From positions 124,001 to 188,000 of the forward strand of contig JAGHIE010000001.1 in NCBI GenBank assembly GCA_017887325.1: a stretch of 64,000 nt of DNA, written 5' to 3'. The stretch comes from Oscillospiraceae bacterium (GTDB lineage: Bacteria; Bacillota; Clostridia; Oscillospirales; Ruminococcaceae). The translations under genes and the position numbers were made by a program. Positions 1 to 8,483 of this stretch are shown piece after piece; the stretch's first letter is position 1; every line of letters starts with the position of its first letter. The notes below the pieces were generated by a model, which saw nothing but the letters and a program-made list of their open reading frames with translations, was not told where the DNA came from and searched no databases.

Positions 1-145
1 GAGTACAAACTTCTCCATTAACCTTCACTGCACCTTCTAAAACTATTTCTTTAGAATGTCCACCAGTTTCTGCTATTCCAACAAATTTTAAGAATTGATC
101 TAGTTTAATAAATTCAGTAGTTATTTTTATTTCATTTTCAATCAT
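1..145 (-). CDS. yaaA: S4-domain RNA-binding protein YaaA (partial, 5' end only)
   Basis: Only the first 48 codons are in the window; the gene runs off the left edge. The reading starts at ATG 145-143, preceded by GGAG a few bases upstream. The visible peptide has the S4-like pattern of YaaA/RlbA proteins: [16 protein letters not shown] followed by a [14 protein letters not shown] segment. In Firmicutes a small S4 protein of this kind lies between dnaN and recF, and here it follows dnaN on the same strand with a 16-base gap, which supports the name. Its biological role is poorly defined (RNA binding, ribosome-related). The rest of the gene and recF would be to the left. Confidence 0.75.
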   Translation of the reverse strand, partial: MIENEIKITTEFIKLDQFLKFVGIAETGGHSKEIVLEGAVKVNGEVCT

Positions 146-161
146 ATTTTTTCTCCTATAA

Positions 162-1301
162 TTAACCGTCTATTTCATCTTTTATTCTTATAGGCATTAC
201 TATAAATAAGAATTCATCGCTATCTAATGGAGTAATTTTTATAGGTAATAAAGGACCGTTTGTTTCAATATAAACTTCATCACATTCACTAGCTTTTAAA
301 GCATCACTCATATACTTATTGTTAAATCCTAAAGTTATATCTTCACCTGTCAATTCTCCAGTAAATGAATCTGTTATTTGACCTAAACTTGTTTTACAAA
401 ATAGTTTTATAGAATCTTTTTTAATTTCCCATCTAATTGGACTTTTCATTCTGTCGTTGATAATTATAGAAGCTCTGTTTATACATTCCATAAAATCTCT
501 AACTTTAACTTTAAGTCTTGTTTTATATTCAGTAGGAATTGATCTTCTATAATCAACTACATCACCTTCTATTAATCTTGAAATGATGCTATATCCGTCC
601 AATTCAAAAATAATATGTCTATTAGAAACCCTTATGTAAACTTTTTCTTTTTCTTCATCTTCTTTATTTTTTAGATTTATTTTAGAAATAAGTTTTTGTA
701 TTTCTGTTAATGTTTTTCCAGGAACTAAGAATTTAAAATTATCATCACAGTCTATGTCTTCTTTTCTTAAAGCTAATCTGCAACCATCTAAAGTAACTAA
801 CAATAATTTTCTATCAACTATTTCAAATAGACAACCTTTAAATACAGGATTTTGGTCTGTTTGAGCAACAGCAAATAAAGTTTGTGAAATCATACCTCTT
901 AAAGTATCTACATCTAAAGAAAATTCTTTATCTTTAGATATTGTAGGAATTTCAGGATAATCTTGTGCATTTAATCCTAATATAGTAAATTCTACATCTT
1001 CACATTTAATAACAGTAAATAATTTTTTATCTACTGTTATATCTATCTTACTATCTGGCATTTTATTAATAATATTACCAAATAATGTGGCAGGTAAAAC
1101 AACTTCTCCATCTTGAGAATTTTCTACTGGAATAGTTTTTATTATTCCTAAATCTAAATTATATCCTGTGAGAGTAAGAGTATTATTATTACATTTTAGT
1201 AATATACCTTCTAAAGAAAGTAAAGTAGACTTAGAAGCTACTGCTAAAGAAACACTATTTATTACTTCACATAATAAGTTTTTATCACAAGTAAATCTCA
1301 A
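162..1301 (-). CDS. dnaN: DNA polymerase III subunit beta (sliding clamp)
   Basis: A 379-residue protein of normal clamp length with the three-domain beta-clamp pattern; the C-terminus carries the conserved PLLPIKI...FLFIVMPIR stretch. It forms the ring that tethers the replicative polymerase to DNA. The start is TTG at 1301, the codon that follows GGAGGA with a 7-base gap; no ATG fits better. It lies downstream of dnaA on the same strand, but a hairpin and a separate extended -10 promoter lie between them, so dnaN can be transcribed on its own as well as by read-through. yaaA follows after 16 bases. Confidence 0.96.
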   Translation of the reverse strand: MRFTCDKNLLCEVINSVSLAVASKSTLLSLEGILLKCNNNTLTLTGYNLDLGIIKTIPVENSQDGEVVLPATLFGNIINKMPDSKIDITVDKKLFTVIKCEDVEFTILGLNAQDYPEIPTISKDKEFSLDVDTLRGMISQTLFAVAQTDQNPVFKGCLFEIVDRKLLLVTLDGCRLALRKEDIDCDDNFKFLVPGKTLTEIQKLISKINLKNKEDEEKEKVYIRVSNRHIIFELDGYSIISRLIEGDVVDYRRSIPTEYKTRLKVKVRDFMECINRASIIINDRMKSPIRWEIKKDSIKLFCKTSLGQITDSFTGELTGEDITLGFNNKYMSDALKASECDEVYIETNGPLLPIKITPLDSDEFLFIVMPIRIKDEIDG

Positions 1302-1335
1302 AATTATGTCCTCCTTTGTAATAACGATAATAAAT

Positions 1336-1351
1336 CTATTATATTATATCA
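1336..1351 (-). promoter_or_regulatory. dnaN promoter (extended -10)
   Basis: On the minus strand TATAAT (1348-1343) is preceded by TGA, giving the extended -10 form TGnTATAAT. No convincing -35 box is seen at 17 bases. It lies about 40 bases upstream of the TTG start, after the dnaA-dnaN hairpin. Confidence 0.5.
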
Positions 1352-1408
1352 TAAATTTTAAAAAAAATCATCTATTTTTTAATTATTTTAGAATGAAGTA
1401 AAACAAAT

Positions 1409-1442
1409 AAAATCCAATGCAAGATTTCCTGCATTGGATTTT
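1409..1442 (-). terminator. hairpin between oriC and dnaN
   Basis: Perfect 13-bp arms (1409-1421 and 1430-1442, core ATCCAATGCA) with an 8-base loop. Read leftward it is followed by a T-rich stretch interrupted by A and G, so it would act as a moderate terminator for dnaA transcripts. Confidence 0.5.
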
Positions 1443-1449
1443 ATTATTG

Positions 1450-1795
1450 TATTTCATGTAAAGACAAAGAATTTATATTATCAACAATAAAAAGTATATA
1501 TATTATATATAAATATAAAATAATAGGTAGTATTAGTAGTAGTAGGGCATGTTGAAAAATTTGAAAACTTAATAATACTCGATGATATCTAAGTTTGTAT
1601 AAATATACAATTGTGAAAAACTATACAATTAACATAATAAAAACATTTTGAAAAAAGTTGAAAAATATTTATATAAGTTTTCAACTACCTAAAAATGAAA
1701 AAAAGTTGAAAATAAAAGAAAAATTAGTTAAAAAAATAATAAACTTAAAATTATACGTTGAAAATTAAAAAAAAAAAAATGTTGAAAACTCCACA
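1450..1795. other. oriC: chromosomal replication origin oriC (dnaA-dnaN side)
   Basis: The gap between dnaA and dnaN holds six boxes of the form TTTTCAAC(A/T/G) or its complement: 1550-1558, 1656-1664, 1678-1686, 1704-1712, 1756-1764 and 1780-1788. Two of them are TTTTCAACA, which differs from the TTATCCACA consensus at positions 3 and 6. Next to the box at 1550 are a short G-rich spacer (1546-1548) and a run of trinucleotides, TAG-TAT-TAG-TAG-TAG-TAG (1528-1545), then a purely A/T stretch (about 1490-1525). Box, GC spacer, TAG trios and AT-rich DNA occur in the same order, moving away from dnaA, as in the Bacillus subtilis basal unwinding system. Function is inferred from this layout. Confidence 0.8.
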
Positions 1796-3247
1796 TTAGC
1801 TATTTTTTATGTTTTTAATAATATCTTCTATTATTCCTTTAACATGATTATCTGTTTCTATTCTTTCTTGTATTGTTTTTATGTAATATGTAACAGTTGA
1901 GTGGTTTCTGTTTCCTAAAGACTCCCCTATTTCATTTTGAGACATTTGTGTTATTTCTCTTATAGCGTAAGCACAAACTTGTCTAGCGTTAGAAATATTT
2001 GCAGAACGCTTGTTTGATTTTATATCATCAGGAGAAACAGCGTAAGTTTTCGCAACTTCTTCTATAATTTTTCCAACAGTAACTGGAGTTGGTTGTGTAT
2101 CGTTTAAAATACCTTTTATTACTTGTTGAGCTATTGTATTATTAGGTTTTAAGCCTTGTAATATATGAATAGCTCTTAATTTTTTTACTGCACCTTCAAG
2201 TTGTCTTATATTACTTTTTAAGTAAGTTGCAATGTAATGAGCAACTTCATCTGGAATATAGAAGTTTAATAACTCAGCTTTTCTAGTTATAATAGCAATT
2301 CTTGTTTCAAAATCAGGTAAACCTACATCGGCTAAAAGGCCACCAACGAATCTGTTTCTAAGTCTTTCTTCTAATACTTTGATTTCATTTGGTGGTCTAT
2401 CTGATGTTAAAACGATTTGTTTGCCTAATTGGTACATTTCATTAAATGTGTGGAATAATTCTTCTTGTGTACTGTCTTTACCAGAAATAAACTGAACATC
2501 GTCCATCAATAATACATCAGCTTTTCTGTATTTATCATGGAATTTTTCAGTTGTTTTTGTTTTTAGTGCATATATAAGATCGTTTGTAAATTTTTCAGCA
2601 CTAATATAAAGGATTTTCATGTTAGGATTGTTTTTTAATAATTCGTGTCTAATAGCACATAATAAATGGGTTTTTCCAAGTCCTGATGGTCCATGTATAA
2701 ATAGTGGATTTGAGCATGGGTCTGCCCCTTTTTCTACAACACCTTTACAAGCAGCATAAGCAAATTGGTTTGATCCACCTACTATAAATGTATCGAATGT
2801 GTAATCGTAAGTTCCTTTGTCTAGGTTAGAATATTCGTCTGTTTGTTCTTCTTGGTTAATTTCAGAATATGTATCAACTTGTTCACTTTCATTTATAGGT
2901 TGTGTAGTTATAGGTGTGTCTATTTTTGGTTGAGTAGAAGTAGTGTGAGTAGGTTCTGGGGAAACTACTTGGTTATCTTGATTAAAATTATTATCTAAGT
3001 CTTCCTCACACTGAATAATAACTTTAGCACTGCTACCAAAAACTTCTTTAAAGTTTTTTTCTAATAATGGTAGGTATGTTTGGGTTAAAAAGTTTTTGTG
3101 ATATGGTGTAGGAACATATAAATATGCAGTAGTGCCTTCTGATCTAAGTGGTTTTATTGGTTCAAACCATACATCAAAACCGACATCGCTGATTTCAGAT
3201 TTACATTGCTCTTTTACAATATTCCATACATCTAAAAAAGAGTTCAT
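1796..3247 (-). CDS. dnaA: chromosomal replication initiator protein DnaA
   Basis: A 483-residue DnaA. It has an N-terminal domain I (FLDVWNIVKEQ), a variable Q/T/P-rich linker around residues 100-140, the AAA+ domain with Walker A GPSGLGKTH and Walker B LLMDDVQF, and a C-terminal helix-turn-helix with the DnaA signature (GNRNHSTVTYYI). The ATG at 3247 is chosen because GGAGG lies 7 bases upstream (3255-3259). An upstream in-frame start would add 21 residues that no DnaA has and would swallow a DnaA-box-like site at 3272. It starts replication at the adjacent oriC. A TTGAAA-N17-TATAAT promoter with a DnaA-type box in its spacer suggests self-repression. Confidence 0.97.
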   Translation of the reverse strand: MNSFLDVWNIVKEQCKSEISDVGFDVWFEPIKPLRSEGTTAYLYVPTPYHKNFLTQTYLPLLEKNFKEVFGSSAKVIIQCEEDLDNNFNQDNQVVSPEPTHTTSTQPKIDTPITTQPINESEQVDTYSEINQEEQTDEYSNLDKGTYDYTFDTFIVGGSNQFAYAACKGVVEKGADPCSNPLFIHGPSGLGKTHLLCAIRHELLKNNPNMKILYISAEKFTNDLIYALKTKTTEKFHDKYRKADVLLMDDVQFISGKDSTQEELFHTFNEMYQLGKQIVLTSDRPPNEIKVLEERLRNRFVGGLLADVGLPDFETRIAIITRKAELLNFYIPDEVAHYIATYLKSNIRQLEGAVKKLRAIHILQGLKPNNTIAQQVIKGILNDTQPTPVTVGKIIEEVAKTYAVSPDDIKSNKRSANISNARQVCAYAIREITQMSQNEIGESLGNRNHSTVTYYIKTIQERIETDNHVKGIIEDIIKNIKNS

Positions 3248-3271
3248 ATGAAAACCTCCGTATGAATTGGT

Positions 3272-3280
3272 TGTTGAAAA
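3272..3280. promoter_or_regulatory. DnaA-box-like site in dnaA leader
   Basis: TGTTGAAAA, the complement of TTTTCAACA, lies 25 bases upstream of the dnaA ATG. It is the same variant as in the oriC cluster. Confidence 0.5.
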
Positions 3281-3374
3281 TATGTTTAATTGATATTTAA
3301 AAGCTATCAATAATATGTTTAAAACATAAAAAAACTAACCTTTTTTGAAAAAATACAATAAATATCAGATAATA

Positions 3375-3403
3375 ATTATAACAATTTTCAACATTCATTT
3401 CAA
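3375..3403 (-). promoter_or_regulatory. dnaA promoter with embedded DnaA-type box
   Basis: On the minus strand TTGAAA (3403-3398), a 17-base spacer and TATAAT (3380-3375). The spacer contains a box TTTTCAACA (3385-3393), so bound DnaA would cover the promoter. A further box lies at 3473-3481. Confidence 0.7.
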
Positions 3404-3558
3404 GATAAAACATGTTTAAATGTTTAAAATTAATTAATTATAACTAAAAAAGCAGAAAATATCATAAATAAATTTTCAACACTTAAATTATTTTTATTGT
3501 TGAATTGGTTTTGAAAATTTAAAAACAAAAAATAGATAGTAATTATCGAAGAAAACAC

Positions 3559-3588
3559 TTGACAAAATATAGTAGTATGAAGTATAAT
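3559..3588 (+). promoter_or_regulatory. rpmH promoter
   Basis: TTGACA (3559-3564), an 18-base spacer and TATAAT (3583-3588). The predicted transcript has a leader of about 180 bases before rpmH that contains several small inverted repeats, including CTCAATATTGAG just before the ribosome binding site. Confidence 0.75.
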
Positions 3589-3776
3589 ATTGTATCGCAG
3601 GGTTTAGCCTTTAAAAATAGCTGATTCATCTCCAATAGTGAGTTGTATTTTGAATTGAAATTAACTCATTAATCTACTTCTTTAAGTGAGTAAGCTGAAA
3701 AGGCAATCCAGGAAGTATTTTAAGAGAAATGAATAATCTAAATTAAGAATTCTCAATATTGAGAGGAGGCAGACTA

Positions 3777-3911
3777 ATGAAAAGAACATATCAACCAAAA
3801 AAATTACACAGAAAAAAAGAACATGGTTTTAGAAAAAGAATGGCTACTGCTAACGGCAGAAAAGTTTTAGCTAGAAGACGCGCTAAAGGTAGAAAAAGAT
3901 TAACTCACTAG
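3777..3911 (+). CDS. rpmH: 50S ribosomal protein L34
   Basis: A 44-residue, very basic protein beginning MKRTYQPKK and ending [12 protein letters not shown], the L34 signature, with the usual L34 length. The start follows GAGAGGAGG with a good gap. It is a component of the large ribosomal subunit and is the first gene of the conserved rpmH-rnpA-yidD-yidC-jag series. A long, strong hairpin follows it, so most transcripts probably stop before rnpA, which would give the needed excess of L34 over RNase P protein. Confidence 0.97.
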   Translation: MKRTYQPKKLHRKKEHGFRKRMATANGRKVLARRRAKGRKRLTH

Positions 3912-3959
3912 TCATTTATAAAGAACAACTTTTGTTGTTTGTTATCCATAACTACGAAT

Positions 3960-4010
3960 ACGACCACTAAAACAAGCATAATTTATGCTTGTAGTGGTCG
4001 TTTGTTTTTT
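3960..4010 (+). terminator. terminator/attenuator between rpmH and rnpA
   Basis: Arms ACGACCACTA (3960-3969) and TAGTGGTCGT (3992-4001), continued inward by CAAGCATA/TATGCTTG (3973-3991), followed by TTTGTTTTTT. It lies 37 bases before rnpA. Confidence 0.85.
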
Positions 4011-4047
4011 AAAAATATTAATTTCATTTGGAATTTGGAGTTTTTAA

Positions 4048-4386
4048 ATGAAAAATTTACAGAGTTTAAAGTTAAACAAAGAATTTAAAAGAGCATATTA
4101 CCAAGGAAAATTTAAAGCACATCCTTTATTAGTTACATATATGGTAAGAAATAATTTAGGAATTGTGAGAGTTGGTATTACAACTTCAAAAAAAATTGGT
4201 AAAGCAAATCAGCGAAATAGGGCTAGAAGAGTAATAAGACAAGCTTTTGTAAATGTCAAAGATAAATTTGAATTTAAAATGGGTTATGATATTGTTTTTG
4301 TTGCAAGGCAAAAAACAGTAGAATGTAAGACATATGATGTAGAAAAAGTTATGTTGAAGCACTTTGGTGCTATTACTCAAAAATAA
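4048..4386 (+). CDS. rnpA: ribonuclease P protein component
   Basis: A 112-residue basic protein with the RNase P protein pattern: an N-terminal [15 protein letters not shown], then the RNR region [13 protein letters not shown]. It binds the catalytic RNA subunit and helps remove 5' leaders from pre-tRNAs. It sits in the standard place after rpmH, overlapping no neighbour, with yidD starting within 25 bases. Expression probably depends on read-through of the hairpin upstream. Confidence 0.95.
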   Translation: MKNLQSLKLNKEFKRAYYQGKFKAHPLLVTYMVRNNLGIVRVGITTSKKIGKANQRNRARRVIRQAFVNVKDKFEFKMGYDIVFVARQKTVECKTYDVEKVMLKHFGAITQK

Positions 4387-4406
4387 CATGCAAAGAAGTG
4401 TTTATA

Positions 4407-4664
4407 GTGAAGAATTTATTTATTGGTTTAGTAAAGGTTTATCAAAGGTTTATTTCTCCACTAAAATCTCCATGTTGTAGGTTTTATCCTAGCTGTTCTC
4501 AGTATGCTATAGAAAGTTTTAAAAAGCATGGTGTAATAAAGGGATTAATATTATCAATATGGAGAATTATTCGTTGCAATCCATTTAATTTAGGTGGAAT
4601 AGACTATGTTCCGTCTAAATTTAGATTAGTACCTTTTAAAGGAAATAATCACGAAAAAAGTTAA
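4407..4664 (+). CDS. yidD: membrane protein insertion efficiency factor YidD
   Basis: An 85-residue protein with the YidD/Haemolytic-domain core: YQRFISPLK, then [12 protein letters not shown] with three cysteines, and [12 protein letters not shown] near the end. It is thought to help YidC-dependent membrane insertion, working at the inner face of the membrane. An upstream in-frame GTG at 4398 is possible, but the GTG at 4407 gives the usual YidD N-terminus ([15 protein letters not shown]) and a better gap from AAGAAG. It lies between rnpA and yidC and is very likely cotranscribed with both. Confidence 0.93.
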   Translation: MKNLFIGLVKVYQRFISPLKSPCCRFYPSCSQYAIESFKKHGVIKGLILSIWRIIRCNPFNLGGIDYVPSKFRLVPFKGNNHEKS

Positions 4665-4678
4665 GAAGGAGAAGAAAT

Positions 4679-5761
4679 ATGGGTTTCTTAGGTTTCTTAG
4701 GTACACCACTAGGTTGGATTATGAAATTATTATATAGTTTTATATCTAACTATGGTTTAGTACTAGTTTTATTTACAATTATTATTCGTGCGGCATTGTT
4801 CCCATTGAATGTAAAACAACAAAAATCATCTGCAAAAATGGCATTATTCCAGCCAAAACTTCAAAAATTACAAAAACAATATGGTAAAAACAAAGAACGC
4901 TATCAAGAGGAAATGATGAAGCTATACGAAGAAGAAGGATATAATCCTATGGCTAGTTGTTTACCTATGTTATTACAAATGTTAGTGTTATTTGGTATTA
5001 TCGATGTTGTTTACTACCCTATACGACATTTGTTAGGTATTCCAAGAGATGTTATTTCACAAGCTACAAAAGCATTAGCAGAAGCTGGTGTTAAAGTTAC
5101 TTCTGGTGCTGAACTTTTAATAGTTAATATTATTCAAGGTCATAGTAAAGTAGCAAATCCAGATGTATTTAATGGTATATTTAGTCCAGACCAAATTGAA
5201 AAAATATCTAACTTCGATTTAAATTTCTTAGGATTTAATATGGGTGTTAATCCAGAGTTTTCTTGGCCTACAATATTAATTCCTATTATTTCTGGTTTAA
5301 CATCTATTGGTGTAACAATACTAACATTTAAACAACAAAAGAAAAATGGTATGATGAATGATGGTCAAGCAGGTATGGGAATGATGAAAGGTATGATGTA
5401 TATTATGCCTATATTCTCAACATGGATTGCATTTTCTTTACCAATTGGTGTTGGGGTTTACTGGATAGTTGGTAACGTATTATCATTTATTCAAAGTATT
5501 ATTTTATATAAAGTTTATTCACCTGAAAAATTAAAAGCAAAATTAGCTATAGAAGCAGAAAAAAATAAAAAGAAAAAGAAAAAACCTTCTGCATACCAAA
5601 AAGCATTAGCAGCTGCTAGAGAACAACAAGCATTAAAAGAAGGTAAACCAGTTTCAAAAACTAACGAAAACAAAGAGGAAGATCCACAAGAAGATTTGAC
5701 TGCTAGTCAAAGAATTGCATTAGCAAGAAAAAGAATGGCAGAAAAATATGGGGATGAATAG
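4679..5761 (+). CDS. yidC: membrane protein insertase YidC/Oxa1 family
   Basis: A 360-residue polytopic membrane protein. The conserved Oxa1 core begins with a membrane segment at about residues 20-40 (LVLVLFTIIIRAALFPL), then the cytoplasmic hairpin (KLQKLQKQYGKNKERYQEEMMKLY), then PMASCLPMLLQM. Later hydrophobic segments lie at about 195-215 and 240-285. The C-terminus is a lysine-rich tail that can contact ribosomes. No lipoprotein signal is present, as in many clostridial forms. It inserts and folds membrane proteins alone or with SecYEG. A clear GGAG lies just before the ATG. Confidence 0.95.
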   Translation: MGFLGFLGTPLGWIMKLLYSFISNYGLVLVLFTIIIRAALFPLNVKQQKSSAKMALFQPKLQKLQKQYGKNKERYQEEMMKLYEEEGYNPMASCLPMLLQMLVLFGIIDVVYYPIRHLLGIPRDVISQATKALAEAGVKVTSGAELLIVNIIQGHSKVANPDVFNGIFSPDQIEKISNFDLNFLGFNMGVNPEFSWPTILIPIISGLTSIGVTILTFKQQKKNGMMNDGQAGMGMMKGMMYIMPIFSTWIAFSLPIGVGVYWIVGNVLSFIQSIILYKVYSPEKLKAKLAIEAEKNKKKKKKPSAYQKALAAAREQQALKEGKPVSKTNENKEEDPQEDLTASQRIALARKRMAEKYGDE

Positions 5762-5790
5762 AAAGATATTTTAATAAGGTGGTATTAGTT

Positions 5791-6621
5791 ATGTGTAATG
5801 AAACTATCGCAACAGGTAAAACAGTTGAAGAAGCTATTCAAAATGGTTGTAAACAATTAGGTAAAGACGTATCAGAATGTGAAGTAGTTGTTTTAGAAGA
5901 ATCTAAAAAAGGATTTTTAGGATTTGGTAAAACAGATGCTAAAGTAAAAGTTACAGCAAAAGTAGTTGAAGAAACAGTAAGTGAAGATATCAAAGAAAAT
6001 CAAGAAGAAAAAACAGAAGATGTTAATACAGTAGAAGAAAACAATGAAAAAATTGAAGCAGCTGTAAAATATTTAACAGATATCTTAAACAAAATGAACT
6101 TAGATGATTTTGCTATTGAAACTGTAAAAAATGATAAAGGTGTTACTTTAGTTATTAATGGTAAAAACTTAGGTGTTTTAATAGGAAGACATGGTGAAAC
6201 ATTAGATTCATTACAATATCTTGTTTCTTTAGTATGTAACAGAGTTGATGGTGATTATTACAGAGTAACATTAGACTGTGGTAATTACAGAGAAAAAAGA
6301 GAAGAAACATTAAAAGAGTTAGCTAAAAAATTAAGTGAAAAAGCTAAACGCACAGGAAAAAATCAAGTTTTAGAACCAATGAATCCTTATGAAAGAAGAA
6401 TTATCCATGCAGTAGTATCAAATATTGATGGTGTTTCTTCTAAATCTAAAGGTGAAGAACCACATAGAAAAGTAGTTATCATTCCAAGCAATAAAACTCC
6501 TAACTATAAAAAATCTAATCGTTCTAAACATAAACCAGAAAGAACTATGGAACAAATTTTAAAAAGCGACTTTTCTAACGAAGAAAAAAATACAAAATTA
6601 TATTCTAAAATAGAATTATAA
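5791..6621 (+). CDS. khpB: RNA-binding protein KhpB (Jag)
   Basis: About 276 residues with the three Jag parts: an N-terminal Jag_N domain (KTVEEAIQNGCKQLG...KKGFLGFG), an acidic linker, a KH domain (GVLIGRHGETLDSLQYL, with the GxxG loop replaced by the IGRHGET type) and a C-terminal R3H domain (NPYERRIIHAVV). It binds RNA and influences cell division and envelope homeostasis in Gram-positive bacteria. The ATG at 5791 is preferred over an in-frame GTG at 5779 because AAGGTGG lies 8 bases before it. A strong terminator ends the operon just after the stop. Confidence 0.93.
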   Translation: MCNETIATGKTVEEAIQNGCKQLGKDVSECEVVVLEESKKGFLGFGKTDAKVKVTAKVVEETVSEDIKENQEEKTEDVNTVEENNEKIEAAVKYLTDILNKMNLDDFAIETVKNDKGVTLVINGKNLGVLIGRHGETLDSLQYLVSLVCNRVDGDYYRVTLDCGNYREKREETLKELAKKLSEKAKRTGKNQVLEPMNPYERRIIHAVVSNIDGVSSKSKGEEPHRKVVIIPSNKTPNYKKSNRSKHKPERTMEQILKSDFSNEEKNTKLYSKIEL

Positions 6622-6623
6622 TA

Positions 6624-6663
6624 AAAAAGTCCTATTCTATTAATTATAGAATAGGACTTTTTT
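6624..6663 (+). terminator. terminator after khpB
   Basis: AAAAAAGTCCTATTCTAT pairs with ATAGAATAGGACTTTTTT around a 5-base loop. It ends the rpmH-khpB operon. Confidence 0.92.
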
Positions 6664-6732
6664 AATTTTTAATAATATTAAAATAATCAATCAAATATAT
6701 AAAAAATGGGTTAAATATTAATTTATTTGTGT

Positions 6733-6738
6733 TATAAT
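6733..6738 (+). promoter_or_regulatory. -10 box of mnmE promoter
   Basis: TATAAT (6733-6738) lies 33 bases upstream of the mnmE ATG, between the khpB terminator and the gene. No good -35 box is visible. Confidence 0.4.
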
Positions 6739-6771
6739 ATATTCGATTAATTTTAAATAGGAGGATAAAGT

Positions 6772-8145
6772 ATGTCAAATACAATTGCTGCTATTGCTAC
6801 TCCCCTAGCTCAAGGTGGAGTTTCTATGATTAGAATTTCTGGTGATGATGCAATAGAAGTTGCTGATAAAGTTTTTAAATCTATAAGTGGTAAAAAACTA
6901 TCAAGTTTAGAGGGATATAGAGCGTTATACGGTGGAGTATATAACAAGAATAATGAACAAATAGATGACGGAGTTGCTTTAGTTTACAGAGCTCCTAAAA
7001 GTTATACTGGTGAAGATGTTGTTGAAATATCTTGTCATGGTGGTATATATATTACTAGAGAAATTTTGAGAATTATAATTGAAAATGGTGCAAGAATAGC
7101 TCAAGCTGGTGAATTTTCTAAAAGAGCTTTCTTAAACGGAAAAATGAGTTTAACTCAAGCAGAAGCTGTTATGGATTTGATTCAATCACATAATAGTCAA
7201 GCTTTAAAATCTGCTAGAGCTCAAATGGACGGTGCTTTATTTAAAAAAATAGAAAGTATAAAAGCAGATTTATTAAATATAGCAGGTCATTTAGCTGCTT
7301 GGGTTGATTATCCAGAAGAAGATATTGAAGTTATTGAACAAGAAAACTTAAAAAATTCATTACAAAAAGCAGAAGATGTAGTTAGTGAACTAATTAAAAC
7401 TTTTGATAAAGGAAAAATATTTAAAGAAGGCGTAGAAACTGCTATTGTTGGTAAACCTAATGTTGGTAAATCAACATTGATGAATATGTTAGCAGGTTGT
7501 GAAAAGTCTATTGTTACAGATATAGCAGGTACAACAAGAGATGTTGTTGAAGAATGTGTAAATATAGGTAATGCTATTTTAAGACTTGCTGATACTGCTG
7601 GTATTAGAGAAACAGAAGATGTCGTTGAAAAATATGGTGTACAATTAGCTTTAAAACGCATAGAAACAGCAGGTTTGGTATTAGCAGTATTTGATAACAG
7701 TAGAGAGTTATCAAATGAAGATAACACTATAATTGATAGTATTGTAGAAAAAGAAATACCAAGTATTGCAATAATAAATAAAGTAGATTTAGAAAAAGGT
7801 ATAGATGAAGACTATATTAAATCTAAATTTGATAAAGTGGTATATACTTCAAAAGATAATGAAAATAGCCTAAAAGAGTTATCAGATGCAATTGATGAAG
7901 TGTTAGGCGTTATGTCAATAGACACTTCTAGTGGTATGATTGCAAATGAAAGACAAAGAGTATGTGCTTTAGATGCGCATAAATACATTGTAGAAGCCAA
8001 AGAAACTCTTGATATGGGTTATACATTAGATGCTGTTACTGTGTCTATAGAATACGCTTTAGAGGCTTTATTAGAACTTACTGGTGAAAGAGTAACAGAA
8101 AGTGTTGTAAATCAAGTATTTCATAATTTCTGTGTTGGTAAATAA
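6772..8145 (+). CDS. mnmE: tRNA uridine-5-carboxymethylaminomethyl(34) synthesis GTPase MnmE
   Basis: A 457-residue protein with the full MnmE layout: an N-terminal tetrahydrofolate-binding domain starting IAAIATPLAQGG, a helical domain, an inserted G domain with GKPNVGKST at about residue 226 and DTAG/NKVD motifs after it, and the C-terminal CxGK motif (CVGK). With MnmG it modifies the wobble uridine of several tRNAs. GGAGGA precedes the ATG. In most Firmicutes mnmG follows directly; here it is 15 kb away and inverted, so the two partners are in separate transcripts. Confidence 0.97.
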   Translation: MSNTIAAIATPLAQGGVSMIRISGDDAIEVADKVFKSISGKKLSSLEGYRALYGGVYNKNNEQIDDGVALVYRAPKSYTGEDVVEISCHGGIYITREILRIIIENGARIAQAGEFSKRAFLNGKMSLTQAEAVMDLIQSHNSQALKSARAQMDGALFKKIESIKADLLNIAGHLAAWVDYPEEDIEVIEQENLKNSLQKAEDVVSELIKTFDKGKIFKEGVETAIVGKPNVGKSTLMNMLAGCEKSIVTDIAGTTRDVVEECVNIGNAILRLADTAGIRETEDVVEKYGVQLALKRIETAGLVLAVFDNSRELSNEDNTIIDSIVEKEIPSIAIINKVDLEKGIDEDYIKSKFDKVVYTSKDNENSLKELSDAIDEVLGVMSIDTSSGMIANERQRVCALDAHKYIVEAKETLDMGYTLDAVTVSIEYALEALLELTGERVTESVVNQVFHNFCVGK

Positions 8146-8150
8146 AAAAA

Positions 8151-8180
8151 GAGAGGATACATATGTATCCTCTCTTTTTT
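8151..8180 (+). terminator. terminator after mnmE
   Basis: GAGAGGATAC pairs with GTATCCTCTC around a 4-base loop, followed by TTTTTT. Confidence 0.92.
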
Positions 8181-8202
8181 CAAAAACTAAAATTTTAAAA
8201 AT

Positions 8203-8235
8203 AAAAAAGCGATGTAGATATCTACATCGCTTTTT
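8203..8235 (-). terminator. terminator of the first tRNA-Lys
   Basis: A perfect palindromic stem centred on GATATC (GCGATGTAGATATCTACATCGC) flanked by A and T runs. It starts directly after the encoded CCA of the minus-strand tRNA-Lys and can also stop right-going transcripts. Confidence 0.85.
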
Positions 8236-8236
8236 G

Positions 8237-8312
8237 TGGTGAGCCACCGGAGATTCGAACTCCGGACCCTTTGATTAAAAGTCAAATGCTCTGCCAACTG
8301 AGCTAGTGGCTC
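8237..8312 (-). tRNA. tRNA-Lys (UUU), copy 1
   Basis: The minus strand folds as a complete cloverleaf. The acceptor is GAGCCAC/GTGGCTC, the anticodon stem TTTGA/TCAAA has the loop CTTTTAA (anticodon UUU), and the T arm is CGGAG-TTCGAAT-CTCCG. The discriminator is A and CCA is encoded (8237-8239). An identical gene lies at 52233-52308. Confidence 0.97.
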
Positions 8313-8343
8313 GTTTTTTTATCTCATCGCTTAGTGCTTAATT

Positions 8344-8372
8344 ATTATAACAAACATAATATACAATGTCAA
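8344..8372 (-). promoter_or_regulatory. promoter of tRNA-Lys copy 1
   Basis: On the minus strand TTGACA (8372-8367), 17 bases, TATAAT (8349-8344). The leader contains AAGCACTAAG, also present in the leader of the second tRNA-Lys. Confidence 0.85.
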
Positions 8373-8483
8373 CACAAAATTTGTTTTTCTATTAAATAAA
8401 CATTTAAAATATAATTATATTCATTTTTTTGTATATTATAACCATAATTTTAAAATATATCTGTTAATTAATAATTTATTGAA

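Noticed and set aside
3248-3310. N-terminal extension of DnaA from an upstream in-frame start
   Set aside because: The ATG at 3247 has an ideal GGAGG site, the added 21 residues are unlike any DnaA, and they would cover a DnaA-box-like sequence.
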